Shown here in pieces: positions 62,946 to 64,000 of a stretch of DNA of 64,000 bases. This DNA is from Dermatophagoides farinae (lineage: Eukaryota; Arthropoda; Arachnida; Sarcoptiformes; Pyroglyphidae): contig NC_134683.1 in the NCBI RefSeq assembly GCF_024713945.1, positions 2,729,501 through 2,793,500 of the forward strand. The letters run 5' to 3'. A model generated the notes under the pieces. The model had not been told where the DNA came from. It searched no databases and was given only the letters and a program-made list of their open reading frames with translations. Positions within the stretch are counted from its first letter, which is position 1. Every line of letters starts with the position of its first letter. The position numbers were made by a program, and so were the translations under genes.

Positions 62946-63415
62946 TTACAAAGGGATGATTCGTCCTGCTATCACGTATGGTTATCAAATTTGGGGTGAT
63001 AAACTAATTGTCAAAACAAAAAATAAGCTTAACTCAATTCAGCATCATATTTTATTAAAATCAATTTATGCATATCAAACGGTTTCATGCAATATTGTCT
63101 GTATTCTCAACAACGTCGAAAAATTAACTGATTACATTGATTCTTCTCTAATTACGTACAAGATTCAAGACAAGGTTGTTAGGAAAATTATTATGGCTAT
63201 TCGGAAGAAACAAATTATTAAAAATTATTTCAACGATGTAAACGACAATTTCAAAAGCTACTTTCCCACATCGCAAATCCCAAAATTCTTCAAGCCTAAT
63301 TTCTACAACGTACAGTTTATTACAGGTCATGGTCATTTCATGAGCTACCTTCACCGAATTAATGTTAAACCAACTCCCGCTTGTGAATGCGGTCACAGCT
63401 ACCAAGACCCTAATC

Positions 63416-63670
63416 TGTTGAACTACGATGCGCATGTTCTATTTTAGTCATTGGCTCTGTGTCATTTAAACTTTTGTCTTTTCTAAATTTTGTTTGTATT
63501 TTTCATCTCATTTAAAGACACGTGTTAATTTTCCATTATCATTATTATTTTTTCTGTGGTGAAAAACATTTTTGATAATAAACCTTTGTTTATTGATTAT
63601 TTTTCGGCTGAAGTTTATGTCTGTGTATTGTTTGTTTTTTTTCTGTATCGTAAAATTTCGTATCAATACA
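63416..63670 (+). mobile_element. Solo LTR of an LTR retrotransposon (255 bp) inside the LINE
   Basis: The insert begins TGTTGAAC and ends AATACA, the canonical TG...CA termini. It is flanked by identical 6-bp copies of CTAATC (63410-63415 and 63671-63676), and contains an AATAAA polyadenylation signal at 63577-63582. Skipping it restores the LINE reading frame exactly, which proves it is a later insertion. No internal gag-pol is present, so it arose by LTR-LTR recombination. The orientation is set by the AATAAA on the plus strand. Confidence 0.78.
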
Positions 63671-63891
63671 CTAATCATATGCTGTTTGACTGCTCGATCC
63701 ACCAGCAAATCCATCACAATTTAATTAATCCATGGGAATTTATGATCAACAAACATAATTTTACGTTGTTTAATAATATCTGCAAGGGATACGTAGTATC
63801 CAATTATTAATTTGATTACTGTATTACATTTTCTTTTGTTTGTTCCTTTATAACACAAATGCCATCATGGCAGTGTGTTTTATTCTAAATT

Positions 63892-63909
63892 AATAAATAA
63901 ATAAATAAA
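63892..63909 (+). repeat. AATAAA-type tail of the LINE
   Basis: Tandem TAAA units close the LINE copy. Short tandem tails of this kind mark 3' ends made by target-primed reverse transcription. Confidence 0.75.
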
Positions 63910-64000
63910 GCATCAGATATTTTATTTTCATCTTTTTCTTCTTTATTCGAGTACCTTCATTAGAATAAGTAGCAAGTTAAGTGGAAAAAACCACCAGAAT
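63910..64000. other. Short right-hand flank, nothing recognised
   Basis: Ninety-one bases after the LINE tail with no open frame or motif that can be supported. Confidence 0.6.

Larger units (their letters stand above)
62945..63909 (+). mobile_element. 5'-truncated non-LTR retrotransposon (LINE), RT C-terminal region, interrupted by an LTR
   Basis: From about 62945 the plus strand codes for MIRPAITYGYQIWG, the conserved end of a LINE reverse transcriptase. It continues to FITGHGHFMSYLHR and the Cys-rich CECGHSYQDPN of Jockey/R1/I-type elements. The frame is broken at 63416 by a 255-bp insertion and resumes at 63677 (HMLFDCSIHQQ) to a stop at about 63810. The copy ends in an AATAAA-repeat tail (63892-63909), the usual LINE 3' end. 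The 5' truncation lies at the junction with the hAT relic, as expected from incomplete target-primed reverse transcription. Confidence 0.85.

Noticed and set aside
63508-63717. Minus-strand open frame across the LTR
   Set aside because: It spans the boundary between two different elements and has no protein resemblance.
1-64000. tRNA genes, rRNA genes, CRISPR arrays, bacterial operons
   Set aside because: No tRNA A/B box pair with a cloverleaf, no rRNA segment and no spaced repeat array was seen; introns and gene families show eukaryotic nuclear DNA.

Overview
The window looks like nuclear DNA of a small-genome arthropod, most likely an acariform (astigmatid) mite of the dust-mite/scab-mite type. 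The evidence is a very AT-rich background, short GT-AG introns (about 55-110 bp, with a few multi-kb ones), dense microsatellites (CA/TG, TC, ATC/GAT, CAA, AAT), animal-type gene families, and proteins full of Asn, Ser, Gln and His runs. The mite assignment is inference; no species was identified.

Five cellular protein genes can be assembled from both strands. (1) 31-1553 (+): the 3' part of a paired-like homeobox gene matching DRGX. (2) 10598-13837 (-): RTEL1, an iron-sulphur XPD-family DNA helicase in four exons, with an apparent one-base frameshift in an A-rich stretch. (3) 23199-25378 (+): PTEN in five exons with a long Ser/Asn-rich tail. (4) 30182-32652 (-): G3BP/rasputin (NTF2 domain, RRM, RGG tail) in four exons. 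(5) 34401-46103 (-): a USP53/USP54-type ubiquitin protease (Drosophila echinus) in seven exons with a 6.1 kb first intron. A sixth, (6) 52563-57165 (+), is rdgB/PITPNM, a multidomain phosphatidylinositol transfer protein in nine exons. Several exons are far shorter than 150 bp and were found by joining frames across splice sites. The genes have unrelated jobs (neural transcription factor, genome stability, PI3K signalling, stress granules, ubiquitin, lipid transfer); nothing suggests co-regulation apart from E2F-like sites about 80 bp upstream of two start codons.

From about 57.4 kb to the right end the character changes: fewer microsatellites, higher GC and mobile-element debris. This part holds a CTCF-like motif and a GC-rich block. 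It then has a membrane glycoprotein gene of viral-envelope type on the minus strand (57929-59782) with an open reading frame of over 430 codons. Next come a 166-bp direct repeat 586 bp apart, a near-complete U1 snRNA gene with an altered stem-loop I (61367-61527), a frameshifted hAT transposase relic (about 61590-62945, minus), and a 5'-truncated LINE reverse-transcriptase tail (about 62945-63909, plus). The LINE is split by a 255-bp insertion with the marks of a solo LTR (TG...CA ends, AATAAA, 6-bp target duplication).

The long gaps between genes (1.6-10.6, 13.9-23.2, 25.4-30.2, 46.1-52.5 kb) contain mainly microsatellites and AT-rich DNA. No tRNA, CRISPR array or bacterial-type operon was seen. 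The observations most worth following are the envelope-like gene, the U1 variant and the solo LTR.
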